64,000 nucleotides of DNA, taken from Microlunatus panaciterrae. Its GTDB lineage: Bacteria; Actinomycetota; Actinomycetes; Propionibacteriales; Propionibacteriaceae. The notes under the pieces were generated by a model, which did no database searches, was not told where the DNA came from, and saw only the letters and a list, made by a program, of their open reading frames with translations. Made by a program: the position numbers and the translations under genes. Each line of letters opens with the position of its first letter. Within the stretch, counting starts at the first letter, position 1. Below, in pieces: positions 36,943 to 47,259 of this stretch. The DNA is taken from assembly GCF_016907535.1 (NCBI RefSeq), contig NZ_JAFBCF010000001.1, forward strand, positions 2,418,001-2,482,000, in the 5' to 3' direction.

Positions 36943-37941
36943 GTGAACCAGCAGGACAGGACGCGGCCCACTCCCACCAGTCGGGTGTGGTCCAGGGGCA
37001 AGATCATCGCCGACAACCTGTACGGCGATGATCTTGCCGACGTCCTGCAGCACGACAAGGACGCCGCCGCCTGGTGGGTCCTGCCACGCGAGGCCGGCGG
37101 TCACCTGCACGACCTGGCCCGGGCGCTGGATCTCGACGATGCCGCGATCGACGATCTCACCGCCGACGACCGGAGGACCAAGTTCGAGCAGCTGGCCCAG
37201 AACCGGTTGCTGGTCACCAGCGCGGTCTCGTTCGACGCGACCGCGGCCGAGTTGATCACGCAGCCGATCTCCATGGTGCTCTCGGAGCGGGCCATCGTGT
37301 GTCTCGCCGACCCTGCAGCGGGAGCCTTCAACCCCGCTGCCCGGTTGGCGGCGCGCGCGGACGAGATCTCCGCCGACGGGGTCGAACGGGCGTTGCAGGT
37401 GCTGCTGACCGGCGTGGTGATCTCCTACGAGGAGGCGGTCGGGTGGCTCGAGGAGGCCAGCGACCGGCTGGCCGATGCGCTGTTCGAGGAACGTCCGCTG
37501 ACCAAGAACGAGCAGCTCTGGGCCTTCCGGTTGCGCTCGATGCTGTCCCAGCTGCGCCGGCTCACCGAACCGATGCGCTCGGTGGTCACCGAGGTGTCCG
37601 ACAGCTTCGCCGATCGGGCCGGCAGGATCTCTCGGCAGTGGGCGGTCCTGAAGGAGCGCCATACCCGGGTGGCCAGCGCCGCCGACTCGCTGCGGGAGGC
37701 CCTCTCGTCGGTGTTCGACACTAGTCTGGCCCTCGCGGACCTGCGGATGAACCAGGTGATGAAGAAGCTCAGCGGCTGGGCCGCGATCATCGCGGTCCCG
37801 ACCCTGGTGACCGGCTTCGTCGGGATGAACGTCCTGTTCCCGCTGGACGGCACCGAGGAGGGGTTCTGGCTCTACCTGGTGATCATGGTCGCCGGCTCGC
37901 TGGCGCTCTACGCGCTGTTCAAGCGGATCGACTGGGTCTGA
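36943..37941 (+). CDS. CorA-family divalent cation transporter
   Basis: 332 residues. A long cytoplasmic helical domain (about 1-265) leads to two C-terminal membrane helices. The first ends with the selectivity motif GMN (GFVGMNVLFPL), the CorA signature; the inter-helix loop is acidic (LDGTEEG). It should carry Mg2+ or Co2+/Ni2+ as a pentamer. I use GTG 36943, 16 bp after the fba stop; no strong Shine-Dalgarno is visible, so it may depend on read-through from fba. Confidence 0.9.
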   Translation: MNQQDRTRPTPTSRVWSRGKIIADNLYGDDLADVLQHDKDAAAWWVLPREAGGHLHDLARALDLDDAAIDDLTADDRRTKFEQLAQNRLLVTSAVSFDATAAELITQPISMVLSERAIVCLADPAAGAFNPAARLAARADEISADGVERALQVLLTGVVISYEEAVGWLEEASDRLADALFEERPLTKNEQLWAFRLRSMLSQLRRLTEPMRSVVTEVSDSFADRAGRISRQWAVLKERHTRVASAADSLREALSSVFDTSLALADLRMNQVMKKLSGWAAIIAVPTLVTGFVGMNVLFPLDGTEEGFWLYLVIMVAGSLALYALFKRIDWV

Positions 37942-38011
37942 CCCTCAGCGCCTCCACTGCGCCGCGCCTCCCGCTGGTTCAGCGCACCGCACGATGGGGC
38001 AGGATGGGGAG

Positions 38012-38473
38012 ATGACCGAGCCTCACGTGCACCAGAACCTTCTTGCCGGCGGCGCCGGACCTGCACCGACCCAGCTGCCGGTGGACCCGGCGGCCGCCGA
38101 GCTGGCCCAGGGTGGCCGGGAACGGTTCCTCGAGATCGTCTCGGCGCACCCGACCTCCTGCCTGTGCTGGGCCATGCTGGCCGAGGAATCACTGGAACCT
38201 GACACCCCGGCCGGCAATGTCGCCGCCTATGCGTACGCCCGGACCGGCTACCACCGCGGGCTGGATGCGCTGCGCCGGGCCGGCTGGAAGGGTGCCGGGC
38301 CCGTCCCGTGGGAGCACGAGCCGAACCGCGGTTTCCTCCGGGCGCTGTGGGCACTCACCCGCGCAGCCGAGCGGATCGGTGACACCGTCGAACAGCAACG
38401 GTGTGCACAGTTCCTGCGGGACTCCTCCGAGACCGCGTACGCCGAACTGACGGGATCGGGCACGCAGCACTGA
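38012..38473 (+). CDS. DUF3151 protein
   Basis: 153 residues, soluble and helical. HPTSCLCWAMLAEESLE and YAYARTGYHRGLDALRRAGW followed by GPVPWEHEPNRGFLRALWAL are the typical DUF3151 stretches. The family is actinobacterial, of unknown function, and usually found next to purA, as here. ATG 38012 lies six bases after CAGGAT (38000-38005), consistent with leaderless start, although GGGGAG directly before it could also serve. Confidence 0.9.
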   Translation: MTEPHVHQNLLAGGAGPAPTQLPVDPAAAELAQGGRERFLEIVSAHPTSCLCWAMLAEESLEPDTPAGNVAAYAYARTGYHRGLDALRRAGWKGAGPVPWEHEPNRGFLRALWALTRAAERIGDTVEQQRCAQFLRDSSETAYAELTGSGTQH

Positions 38474-38480
38474 AACCCGG

Positions 38481-39836
<1,356 letters not shown>

Positions 39837-39893
39837 CCGGAGCCCGGCGATCCCCGGAGGGCGACCTCACTCGCGTTAGGTTAGAGTGTCCGC

Positions 39894-40928
39894 ATGGTGC
39901 GCAAGGCAACGTCGCAGGACGTCGCGACGCTGGCGGGAGTGTCGCGCAGTGCGGTGTCGTTGGTCCTCAACGGACGCGGAGACGGCAACATCGCCGCGGA
40001 CAAGCAGCTGGCGATCCTGGCTGCGGCCAAGAAGCTGAACTACACGCCCAACTCGGTGGCGCTCAGCCTGCGCAACCGACGGACCAGCACGATCGGTGTC
40101 GTCACCGATGCCATCGCGACCACGGCTTTCGGCGGCGGTCTGCTGCAGGGTGCCGCCGAGCAGGCGCGCCAGGCCGGCTACCTGCTGCTGGTGGTCGACA
40201 CCCACTACGACACCGACCGGGAGCGGGAGGCGTTCATCACCCTGCGCGACCGCCAGGTGGACGGCTACCTGTACGCCGCGATGGGGCTTCGGCCGTACAC
40301 CCCACCTGAGCTGCTGCGGTCGGTGCCGGCGATGCTGGCGAACTGCTTCGACCCGGCGAGCTCGATCGCGGCCGTGACGGCCGACGAGCTGGCCGGCGGC
40401 CGGGCGGCGGCCCAGATCCTGGTCGATGCCGGCCATACCGACATCGTCATGCTGGCCGGCACCACCGACGTCGAGGCAACCCATCACCGGATCGAGGGAT
40501 ACCGTCAGGTGCTGTCCGAGGCCGGCCTTCCGGTGGCCGAGCCGATCATCAGCGGCTGGGAGATCGACAAGGGCTACCAGGCCGCCATCCAGGTGCTGAG
40601 CGGGCCACGGCGCCCGACCGGCGTGCTCTGCGCCAACGACCGAGCCGCGGTCGGGGTGGTGCTGGCGGCCGGCCGGCTCGGGCTCGCGGTACCGGAGGAC
40701 CTGTCGGTGGTGGGCTATGACGACGACGAGAACGTCGCCCCCTGCATGGCACCGCGGCTGACCACGATCGCCCTGCCGCACCGCCAGATCGGCGAGGAGT
40801 CGATGCGGATGCTGCTGAGCCAGCTGAGTGGAGGAGCCCGCCCGGCGCCGGTGACCCTCAAGCTGCCCTGCCCGCCGGTGCTGCGCGACTCGGTGGCAGC
40901 GCCGCGACGTTCCCGGGTCAACGGCTGA
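39894..40928 (+). CDS. LacI-family transcriptional regulator
   Basis: 344 residues. N-terminal HTH (SQDVATLAGVSRSAVSLVLN) and hinge (LNYTPNSVALSLRNRRTSTI) precede a periplasmic-binding-like effector domain ending near CPPVLRDSVAAP. It sits beside, and convergent to, the GH32/ABC transporter operon and probably represses it through the CCTAACACGTGTTAGG operator at 45871-45886. A TAGAGT box (39882-39887) ends 6 nt before ATG. Likely effector: sucrose, fructose or a fructan fragment. Confidence 0.93.
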   Translation: MVRKATSQDVATLAGVSRSAVSLVLNGRGDGNIAADKQLAILAAAKKLNYTPNSVALSLRNRRTSTIGVVTDAIATTAFGGGLLQGAAEQARQAGYLLLVVDTHYDTDREREAFITLRDRQVDGYLYAAMGLRPYTPPELLRSVPAMLANCFDPASSIAAVTADELAGGRAAAQILVDAGHTDIVMLAGTTDVEATHHRIEGYRQVLSEAGLPVAEPIISGWEIDKGYQAAIQVLSGPRRPTGVLCANDRAAVGVVLAAGRLGLAVPEDLSVVGYDDDENVAPCMAPRLTTIALPHRQIGEESMRMLLSQLSGGARPAPVTLKLPCPPVLRDSVAAPRRSRVNG

Positions 40929-41313
40929 GCTTGCCCTCGGAGTCGATGTCCTGACACAGGCAGTGAGGGGCGGAGGCCTGCTTCACCTGGCCGACCGCAA
41001 CCGCGCGGAACCGCAACGTGGTGTCCGCGGCCAGCTGCCGAACGCCGGCGGCTGCGGCTCGCGCCTCCGCCTCCGAACCTCGGACATTGAGCACGATCTC
41101 GCCGGTGGCCGCGTCGACGAAGATGCTTGAGATCAGCGGATAGGCGGCCCGCCAGGCATCCGCGCCTGCGGTGATGGCGCGCTGGGCCGGGCTCGTCGAC
41201 TCCGCCAGCACCACGCTCTGCGGCGCCGCCTCGCGGGCCGGCGACTGGAGGCCGCTCAGGCTCAACGAGATCGCACCAACGGCCAGCAGCAGGCTCAGCA
41301 GCGAGTTCTTCAT
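40918..41313 (-). CDS. Small exported protein of unknown function
   Basis: 131 residues. An N-terminal hydrophobic segment (MKNSLLSLLLAVGAISLSLS) looks like a signal peptide or anchor, followed by a soluble domain with IFVDAATGEIVLNVRGSEAE and a C-terminal CLC pair. No family recognised. It overlaps the convergent LacI gene by 11 bp and lies 31 bp after the GH32 gene on the same strand, so it may be the last gene of that operon. ATG 41325 in frame is an alternative start. Confidence 0.65.
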   Translation of the reverse strand: MKNSLLSLLLAVGAISLSLSGLQSPAREAAPQSVVLAESTSPAQRAITAGADAWRAAYPLISSIFVDAATGEIVLNVRGSEAEARAAAAGVRQLAADTTLRFRAVAVGQVKQASAPHCLCQDIDSEGKLSR

Positions 41314-41344
41314 GTCGGGTCCCATGCTAGCGAGGACGCGGGGG

Positions 41345-42595
41345 TCAGTCCGTGCCGAGCCGCCACACGGTCACGTCGCCGCCGATATCGGCCCGCACCT
41401 GCCAGAAGGACGTGGTGTCCGGATAGGTACGCGAGGTCGCCGGCAGGCCGCCGGTCGGGAACGCCTCGACCAGGCTGCCGTCGACGAACACCCGACCGCC
41501 GCGGGGGAGTGCGGCCACCAGCTGCTCACCCTCCGCAGTCAGCAACACGACCGAGGCGGGGCCGGAGGACACCACCTCGAAGGAGCGTTCCGCGAAGCTC
41601 TGATCTACCGGCAGCTGCTCCCGACGGAGCCCTTCGAGCTCGGGTGCTGGCCGGGAGGCGACCGTGTCATCGACCAGGAACAGCTCCCTCGGGTAGGTCA
41701 GGACCCCGGCCCAGCCGGCCGCCGCCACTTGCTCGGGAGTGCGTCCGTCCTCCCACGACCACCCCCACAGCAGGGTGCGCCCGGACTGGACCAGCAGCTG
41801 GGGGGCATAGAAGGTCGGCCCGGCGTCCAGCACGCCTCCGGTGCTGGGCACGAACCGCAGCCCGTCACCGTGGCTCTCCAGGTCGCCGAGCAGATACCTG
41901 ACGCCGTCGAGCCGGTGCTGGCCGTCGATCCACAGCCAGAGTGAGGTGACCAGCACCCAGCGGTCGTCGAGGGGGACCAGGTTGGGGCACTCCCAGATGT
42001 TGGCCGGTGCGAACTTCGCCGCCACCGGGTCGTCGCTGGTCAGCAGCGCGCCGAGCGGGGTCCACCGGGTCAGGTCGTCGCAGCGGTAGAGCAGGATCTG
42101 CGGTTGACCCTCCTTGTGCCCGGCGCCCTGGATCGCGTACCGGTGACCTTGGAACTCGAAGAGGAACGGGTCTCGGACGTCGGTGACCGCGCTGTCCTCC
42201 GGCATTCCCATCACCGACTCGGTGCCCTGGTGCCAGCGCTGCAGGGTCCGGTCACTGCGCGCCAGCAGGACCTCGGACCGACCGCTGCTATCGGCGACCG
42301 CGCTGTAGACGGCGGTGGGGACACCGCGGTCGTCGGTGACGCAACCGGTCCAGCAGCCGTACTGGTCGAGCTCGCCCGGTCGATCGACCAGGGCGATCGG
42401 CTCCTGCCGCCAATGCGTCAGGTCCGTCGACGAGATGTGGCCCCACTTGATGGCGGCGTGGGTAGGGGAGTCCGGGTTGTACTGGAAGAAGACGTGGTAC
42501 GTCCCGTCCACGTAGGCGAGTCCGTTCGGGTCGTTCAGCCAACCGCGGTCCGGACGGCCGTGCAGGGCGGGGAAGGAGGGATCGGTTCGGGTCAT
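41345..42595 (-). CDS. Glycoside hydrolase family 32 (beta-fructosidase)
   Basis: 416 residues. The nucleophile Asp22 lies in WLNDPNG, the transition-state stabiliser Asp142 in RDPF, and the acid/base Glu202 in WECPN. FQYNP, a conserved GH32 block, is near 37-41. The C-terminal beta-sandwich is shorter than usual. It has no signal peptide, so it splits imported sucrose or fructo-oligosaccharides. It overlaps the upstream permease gene by ATGA and is thus part of the sugar ABC-transporter operon. Confidence 0.94.
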   Translation of the reverse strand: MTRTDPSFPALHGRPDRGWLNDPNGLAYVDGTYHVFFQYNPDSPTHAAIKWGHISSTDLTHWRQEPIALVDRPGELDQYGCWTGCVTDDRGVPTAVYSAVADSSGRSEVLLARSDRTLQRWHQGTESVMGMPEDSAVTDVRDPFLFEFQGHRYAIQGAGHKEGQPQILLYRCDDLTRWTPLGALLTSDDPVAAKFAPANIWECPNLVPLDDRWVLVTSLWLWIDGQHRLDGVRYLLGDLESHGDGLRFVPSTGGVLDAGPTFYAPQLLVQSGRTLLWGWSWEDGRTPEQVAAAGWAGVLTYPRELFLVDDTVASRPAPELEGLRREQLPVDQSFAERSFEVVSSGPASVVLLTAEGEQLVAALPRGGRVFVDGSLVEAFPTGGLPATSRTYPDTTSFWQVRADIGGDVTVWRLGTD

Positions 42596-43473
42596 TTGCT
42601 CGTTCCTGCGGTGAGGCCCTCACGCAGCGGTCGCTGCCCGAAGACGAAGACGATCAGGGCCGGGATCATCGACAGCACGACGCCGGCCAACACAGTGGAG
42701 ACGCTACCGGTACCGAGGTTGCCCTGCAGCGATACCAGCCCCAATGGAAGGGTGAAGTTCTGCTCGCTGATGGTCATGATCAGCGGGCGGAAGAACTCGT
42801 TCCAGTGGTAGTTGAAGGCGAGGATCCCGACGATCGCCAGGCCGGGCATGGCCAGCGGTGCGTACACCGACACGAAGGTGCGGAACGGGCTGGCGCCATC
42901 GATGGCGGCGGCCTCGGCGAGCTCGGCCGGCAGGCCAAGGAAGTACTGTCGCATCAGGAAGGTGCCGAACGCGGTCGGGATGGCGGGCAGGATCAGGGCC
43001 AGCAGGGTGTCGGAGAGCCCCATCCCCCGGATCAGCATGAAGACCGGAACGATCGTCACCTGCATCGGCACCATCATCGTCGCCAGCACGATGGCGAACA
43101 GCGCCCGGCTGCCTCGGAAGTCGATCTTGGCGAAGGTGTAGCCGGCCAGCGCCGCGGTGAACATCTGACCGAAGGCGCACAGTCCGGTGACCAGGGCGCT
43201 GTTCCAGACCAGCAGAGCCATGTCGACCTGGTTGAAGACGTCCAGGTAGGCGCTCAGGCCGAAGTCGGTCCGATCCGTGCCGGCCACCTGCGGGGTCAGC
43301 GAGGTCCAGAGCGTCCAGATCACCGGGCCGAGGGTGAGGAAGGTGGCGACGGCCAGCACCACGATCTTGCCGATGATCGACGGGCTGGGGACGCCGCGTC
43401 GTCGGCTGCTGCCGATGGGTGGCCGGCTGGACGGGGTGGTGGTGGCGGGCGACTGCAGTGTCGTGGTGTTCAT
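42592..43473 (-). CDS. Carbohydrate ABC transporter permease (MalG-like)
   Basis: 293 residues. A basic cytoplasmic N terminus is followed by six helices. The EAA loop, which contacts the ATPase, reads ELAEAAAIDGASPFRTFVSV with the conserved G. It pairs with the MalF-like permease starting 8 bp upstream. No ATPase gene is in the operon, so the pair probably uses a shared MsiK-type ATPase from elsewhere, the usual solution in actinobacteria. Confidence 0.93.
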   Translation of the reverse strand: MNTTTLQSPATTTPSSRPPIGSSRRRGVPSPSIIGKIVVLAVATFLTLGPVIWTLWTSLTPQVAGTDRTDFGLSAYLDVFNQVDMALLVWNSALVTGLCAFGQMFTAALAGYTFAKIDFRGSRALFAIVLATMMVPMQVTIVPVFMLIRGMGLSDTLLALILPAIPTAFGTFLMRQYFLGLPAELAEAAAIDGASPFRTFVSVYAPLAMPGLAIVGILAFNYHWNEFFRPLIMTISEQNFTLPLGLVSLQGNLGTGSVSTVLAGVVLSMIPALIVFVFGQRPLREGLTAGTSK

Positions 43474-43480
43474 GATGCCC

Positions 43481-44428
43481 TCACTGGTAGAAGACGAAGC
43501 GGCGGCTGAGGCGGAACTGGAGCGCGGTGACGCCCATGATCAACAGCGTGAGCACGATGCCGATGGCGGAGGCCCGACCGAACTGCAGCTGCTGGAAGGC
43601 TGACTCGAAGATCACCATGACTGCGGTCCGGGTGGAGTCGCCGGGGCCGCCACGGGTCAGCACGTACGGCTGGTCGAAGATCTGCAGCGCGCTGATGATC
43701 GCCATCACCGAGGCGACCAGCAGGGTGGGGCTGACCAGGGGCAGGGTGATGTTGCGGAACTGCCGCCAGCCGGTGACGCCGTCGATGGAGGACGCCTCAT
43801 AGACGTCCTTGGGGATCGAGGCGAGGCCACCGACGAACAGCAGGAAGGAGAAGCCGAAGTTCTGCCAGACGTAGACCAGGATCACCACCACCATGGCGCC
43901 GCCGGGAGAGGTCAGCCACGGCACGGCGGGCAGCCCGATCAGGGCGAGCGCCGCGTTCACCAGACCGAAGTCCTGGTTGAACAGGTAGGCCATCACCAGC
44001 GAGACCGAGGCTGCCGAGAGGATCAAGGGGAAGAACAGTGCGGACCGGAAGAAGGTGCGCAGCCAGCTGGGCATCTTCGACTGGACGAAGACGGCCAGTC
44101 CCAGCGCCACGGCAAGCTGCAGGGTGACGGCGACGATGACGAAGCCGATGGTGTTGAGGAAGGCGACCCGCACCGTCGGGTCGGTGCCCATCTCCACGAA
44201 GTTGTCGACGCCGACGAACTTCGGTGACGAGATGATGTCCCAACGGAAGAACGCCAGCAGGATCGAGGCGACGATCGGGACCAGGGTGAACAACGTGATG
44301 CCGATCACCGTCGGTGCCAGGAAGGCGCCGGCCATCAGTTTCCTGGCCCTGGTGGCGCGTCGACCGGTGACGGCGTGCGGCGCCGCGGTCGGCTCGAGCT
44401 GTGGCCGGGTGGGGGCGGTGACGGTCAT
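43481..44428 (-). CDS. Carbohydrate ABC transporter permease (MalF-like)
   Basis: 315 residues with six to seven helices; the EAA loop is VYEASSIDGVTGWRQFRNIT. Together with the MalG-like protein it forms the channel of the sugar importer. ATG 44428 overlaps the stop of the binding-protein gene (ATGA). The reading frame is open far upstream through that gene, but that extension is a high-GC artefact with no membrane or domain signature. Confidence 0.93.
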   Translation of the reverse strand: MTVTAPTRPQLEPTAAPHAVTGRRATRARKLMAGAFLAPTVIGITLFTLVPIVASILLAFFRWDIISSPKFVGVDNFVEMGTDPTVRVAFLNTIGFVIVAVTLQLAVALGLAVFVQSKMPSWLRTFFRSALFFPLILSAASVSLVMAYLFNQDFGLVNAALALIGLPAVPWLTSPGGAMVVVILVYVWQNFGFSFLLFVGGLASIPKDVYEASSIDGVTGWRQFRNITLPLVSPTLLVASVMAIISALQIFDQPYVLTRGGPGDSTRTAVMVIFESAFQQLQFGRASAIGIVLTLLIMGVTALQFRLSRRFVFYQ

Positions 44429-45819
44429 GACTTCCTCCTCAGGGCGATGTCGAGGTCTCGCTGCATGGTTCCGAGTGCGCGCGGAACCCCTGCTGCCGGC
44501 CCGGTGATGGCACCGAGCACGTTCTTGATCAGGGCCGTCTCGACAGCTGCCTGCTGCGGCGGCGCGGGGATGGGACCGGTGGTGGGGAAGCGGTCCAGCG
44601 TGTCGTAGAAGACCTGCCAGTGCTTCGGCCCCTTGCCGGAGTAGAAGGCCTCGTTGACCATCGAGCGGCGCGTCGGGGTGGTGTTCGGGTCCGGCATGGC
44701 CAGCGCCATCGCCTCCTTGGAGGCGCAGAACTTGATCCACTCCCAGGCCTCGTCCTTGCGCTCGGACGTGCGCATGATGGTGTAGCCGGCGGCGCCGAAC
44801 TGGTGTCGCTGGCTGCGCCACCTCGGGAAGAACGAGACGTCGAAGTCGTCCTCGGCCATCCCGCCCTCGTTGAGCCCCTGCACCCAGAAGCCGCCGGCCG
44901 GGGTCATGCCGATCTTGCCCTGCGCGAACCGCGCCACCAGCTCGTTGCCGCCACCCTGCGCCGGGCTGGATGCGAGCCCCTCGGCGACCAGCGCCCGCAG
45001 GTACTCGAACGTCTCGGCCACCTTGGGATCCTCGGCGTTGGGCTCCAGCCACTGATAGCCGCCGCTGCGGCTGGCCGAGCTCGGATCCTTGGCATAGAAC
45101 GTCTGCCAGAACCAGTCGCCGCCGGTGGCCTTCGACTCGGCCAGGAAACTGGTGTCGTTGATGTAGAGCCACGGCACCACGCCGCCCCAGAGCCGGTTGG
45201 TCCAGAAGAACGAACGGAAGTCGCCCGTGGCGCCCTTGCGCATCGCCCGGGCGTAGTCGACGAAGTCGTGCTGCGTCCAGTCGGTCTTCGGCCGCTCCAG
45301 CCCGGCGCGGTTCAGCGCAGCCGTGTTGTAGTAGACGTTTGCGGCGTTGAAGTCCATCGGGAGCTGGTACAGGCTGCCCTGGTACATGAACGCCTCGAGC
45401 AACGACGGGTGCACGTCGTCGAAGTAGTCCTGGATCTCCGCCTTGTCCCGTCGGACGAACTCGTCGAGCGGATGGGCCAGCCGGTCGGCGAACAGCTGGG
45501 CTCCCTCGGTCGCGACGACGCAGACGTCCGGGGGTGTGCCTGCCGCGACCAGAGTGAGGATCTTGGCGAAGAAGTTGCTCCAATCGGCGCCCTGGATCGC
45601 CTGGACCCGGACCGGGATGTCCGGGTGCCTGGCGTTGAAGGCCCGCACCAGGTTCTGCCGCGCCTCGGCGTCCTGGGCGGTGCCGAGGATGGCGATGTTG
45701 AGCGCGTCGGTGTTGCGGCCGGGGATGTCGCGTGCCGTCAGCCTCTTTCCGGACGCCGCGACGCCGAGGGCGCCGGCACCGAGCAGGCCCAACAGGGCTC
45801 GGCGAGAGATGTCTGCCAT
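44425..45819 (-). CDS. Sugar ABC transporter substrate-binding protein with Tat-like signal
   Basis: 464 residues. The start MADISRRALLGLLGAGALGV has a twin-arginine motif and no lipobox Cys, unlike most actinobacterial binding proteins. The body is a family-1 extracellular solute-binding fold (FNARHPDIPVRVQAIQGADW; VARFAQGKIGMTPAGGFWV). It is the first gene of the operon with two permeases and GH32, so it should bind sucrose or fructo-oligosaccharides. ATG 45819 has AGAGGAG upstream; a LacI-type operator lies 52 bp further upstream. Confidence 0.92.
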   Translation of the reverse strand: MADISRRALLGLLGAGALGVAASGKRLTARDIPGRNTDALNIAILGTAQDAEARQNLVRAFNARHPDIPVRVQAIQGADWSNFFAKILTLVAAGTPPDVCVVATEGAQLFADRLAHPLDEFVRRDKAEIQDYFDDVHPSLLEAFMYQGSLYQLPMDFNAANVYYNTAALNRAGLERPKTDWTQHDFVDYARAMRKGATGDFRSFFWTNRLWGGVVPWLYINDTSFLAESKATGGDWFWQTFYAKDPSSASRSGGYQWLEPNAEDPKVAETFEYLRALVAEGLASSPAQGGGNELVARFAQGKIGMTPAGGFWVQGLNEGGMAEDDFDVSFFPRWRSQRHQFGAAGYTIMRTSERKDEAWEWIKFCASKEAMALAMPDPNTTPTRRSMVNEAFYSGKGPKHWQVFYDTLDRFPTTGPIPAPPQQAAVETALIKNVLGAITGPAAGVPRALGTMQRDLDIALRRKS

Positions 45820-45868
45820 GCGGCTACTCCTCTGTGAGTACGAATCTCTGTACTGCGAAGTGTCAGAT

Positions 45869-45896
45869 CGCCTAACACGTGTTAGGAAGCATGCAA
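45869..45896 (-). promoter_or_regulatory. Promoter with embedded LacI-type operator
   Basis: CCTAACACGTGTTAGG (45871-45886) is a perfect 16-bp palindrome of the LacI-family type with a central CG. On the minus strand TTGCAT (45896-45891) as -35 and TAGGCG (45874-45869) as -10 are 16 bp apart, so the operator fills the spacer and would block RNA polymerase. It controls the binding-protein operon. Confidence 0.75.
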
Positions 45897-45904
45897 CATC
45901 GGCC

Positions 45905-45916
45905 TCACACGTGTCA
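45905..45916. promoter_or_regulatory. Second, weaker LacI-type site
   Basis: TCACACGTGTCA shares the ACACGTGT core with the operator at 45871. The two centres are 32 bp apart, about three helical turns, which would allow cooperative binding. It is also about 50 bp upstream of purD. Confidence 0.5.
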
Positions 45917-45965
45917 ACCCTGAAACCGGAAAGAGTCGGCGTACCGCTCTCGCTAGGCTCTGGGC

Positions 45966-47249
45966 GTGGCGGGAAGAGAGATCGCGGGCAGGCGGGTCCT
46001 GGTAGTCGGGTCGGGCGGGCGGGAGCACGCGCTGGTGCTGGCGCTGAGTCGTGACCCCGGCGTGGCCGAGGTGCACGTGGCACCAGGCAACCCCGGCACC
46101 GCCTCGATCGCCACCAACCATCCGGTCGACCCGCTCGACGGGCCCCAGGTGGCGCGGTTGGCGACCTCCCTGGCCGCCGACCTGGTGGTCATCGGTCCGG
46201 AGGCGCCGCTGGTGGCCGGGGTCGCCGACGCGGTCCGGGAGGCGGGCATCGCCTGTTTCGGCCCGACTGCCGAGGCCGCCCGGATCGAGGGCAGCAAGTC
46301 ATTCGCCAAGGAGGTGATGGCGGCCGCCGGGGTGCCGACCGGAGCGTCACGCACCTGCCGCACGGTGGCCGAGACCACCGCTGCCCTGGACGAGTTCGGT
46401 CCGCCCTACGTGGTCAAGGACGACGGACTGGCCGCCGGCAAGGGTGTGTTGGTGACCGAGGACCGGCAGGCCGCCCTCGGGCATGCGGCCGGCTGCCCGC
46501 AGGTGGTGGTCGAGGAGTACCTGGACGGACCTGAGGTGAGCCTGTTCGCCATCACCGACGGCAGCACCGTGCTGCCGATGCAGCCGGCGCAGGACTTCAA
46601 GCGGGTCGGGGACGGCGACACCGGTCCGAACACGGGCGGTATGGGCGCCTACACGCCGCTGCCGTGGGCGCCGCGCGACCTGGTCGAGGACGTGCTCGCC
46701 ACCGTGCTGCAGCCGACCGTTGACGAGATGGCCCGGCGGGGCACCCCCTTTGTCGGGCTGCTGTACGCCGGCCTGGCGCTCACCTCCCGGGGTGTCCGGG
46801 TGATCGAGTTCAACGCCCGGTTCGGCGACCCGGAGACACAGGCCCTGCTGGCTGTGCTGGAGTCACCGCTCGGCGAGGTGCTGTATGCGGCTGCGACCGG
46901 GACCTTGGCCGACCAGCCGCCGCTGCGCTGGCGGCCGGGGGCAGCGGTAGCCGTAGTCCTGGGCGCGGAAGGCTACCCCCAGCAGCCGGTCGTCGGTGGC
47001 AGGATCACCGGCGCCGACGGCCAGCTCAGCGACGGCGCCCAGGTCATCCAGGCGGGCACCGCGGTGGACGACGAGGGACACCTCATCAGCTCCGGCGGCC
47101 GGGTGCTCGCAGTGGTCGGGGCCGGCGACGCGCTCGACTCCGCGCGGCGCGCGGCCTATGACCGGATCAGCCGCATCTCGTTGCCGGGCTCCTTCTACCG
47201 CAGTGACATCGCCGAGGCCGCCGCGACGTCGGCGTCCGTACCCGAATAG
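45966..47249 (+). CDS. purD: Phosphoribosylamine-glycine ligase (GAR synthetase)
   Basis: 427 residues. N-terminal GSGGREHALVLAL, the ATP-grasp block GMGAYTPLPW and FNARFGDPETQALL are PurD signatures. It joins phosphoribosylamine and glycine with ATP, the second step of purine synthesis after PurF. Start GTG 45966 is six bases after TAGGCT (45954-45959), with no Shine-Dalgarno, so it is likely leaderless. purB follows 10 bp after the stop. Confidence 0.96.
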   Translation: MAGREIAGRRVLVVGSGGREHALVLALSRDPGVAEVHVAPGNPGTASIATNHPVDPLDGPQVARLATSLAADLVVIGPEAPLVAGVADAVREAGIACFGPTAEAARIEGSKSFAKEVMAAAGVPTGASRTCRTVAETTAALDEFGPPYVVKDDGLAAGKGVLVTEDRQAALGHAAGCPQVVVEEYLDGPEVSLFAITDGSTVLPMQPAQDFKRVGDGDTGPNTGGMGAYTPLPWAPRDLVEDVLATVLQPTVDEMARRGTPFVGLLYAGLALTSRGVRVIEFNARFGDPETQALLAVLESPLGEVLYAAATGTLADQPPLRWRPGAAVAVVLGAEGYPQQPVVGGRITGADGQLSDGAQVIQAGTAVDDEGHLISSGGRVLAVVGAGDALDSARRAAYDRISRISLPGSFYRSDIAEAAATSASVPE

Positions 47250-47259
47250 AGACGATCAC

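Noticed and set aside
43481-45583. A single 700-residue protein spanning the permease and most of the binding-protein gene
   Set aside because: The upstream part is an open high-GC frame antiphase to a clear substrate-binding protein; membrane and EAA signatures begin only after ATG 44428.
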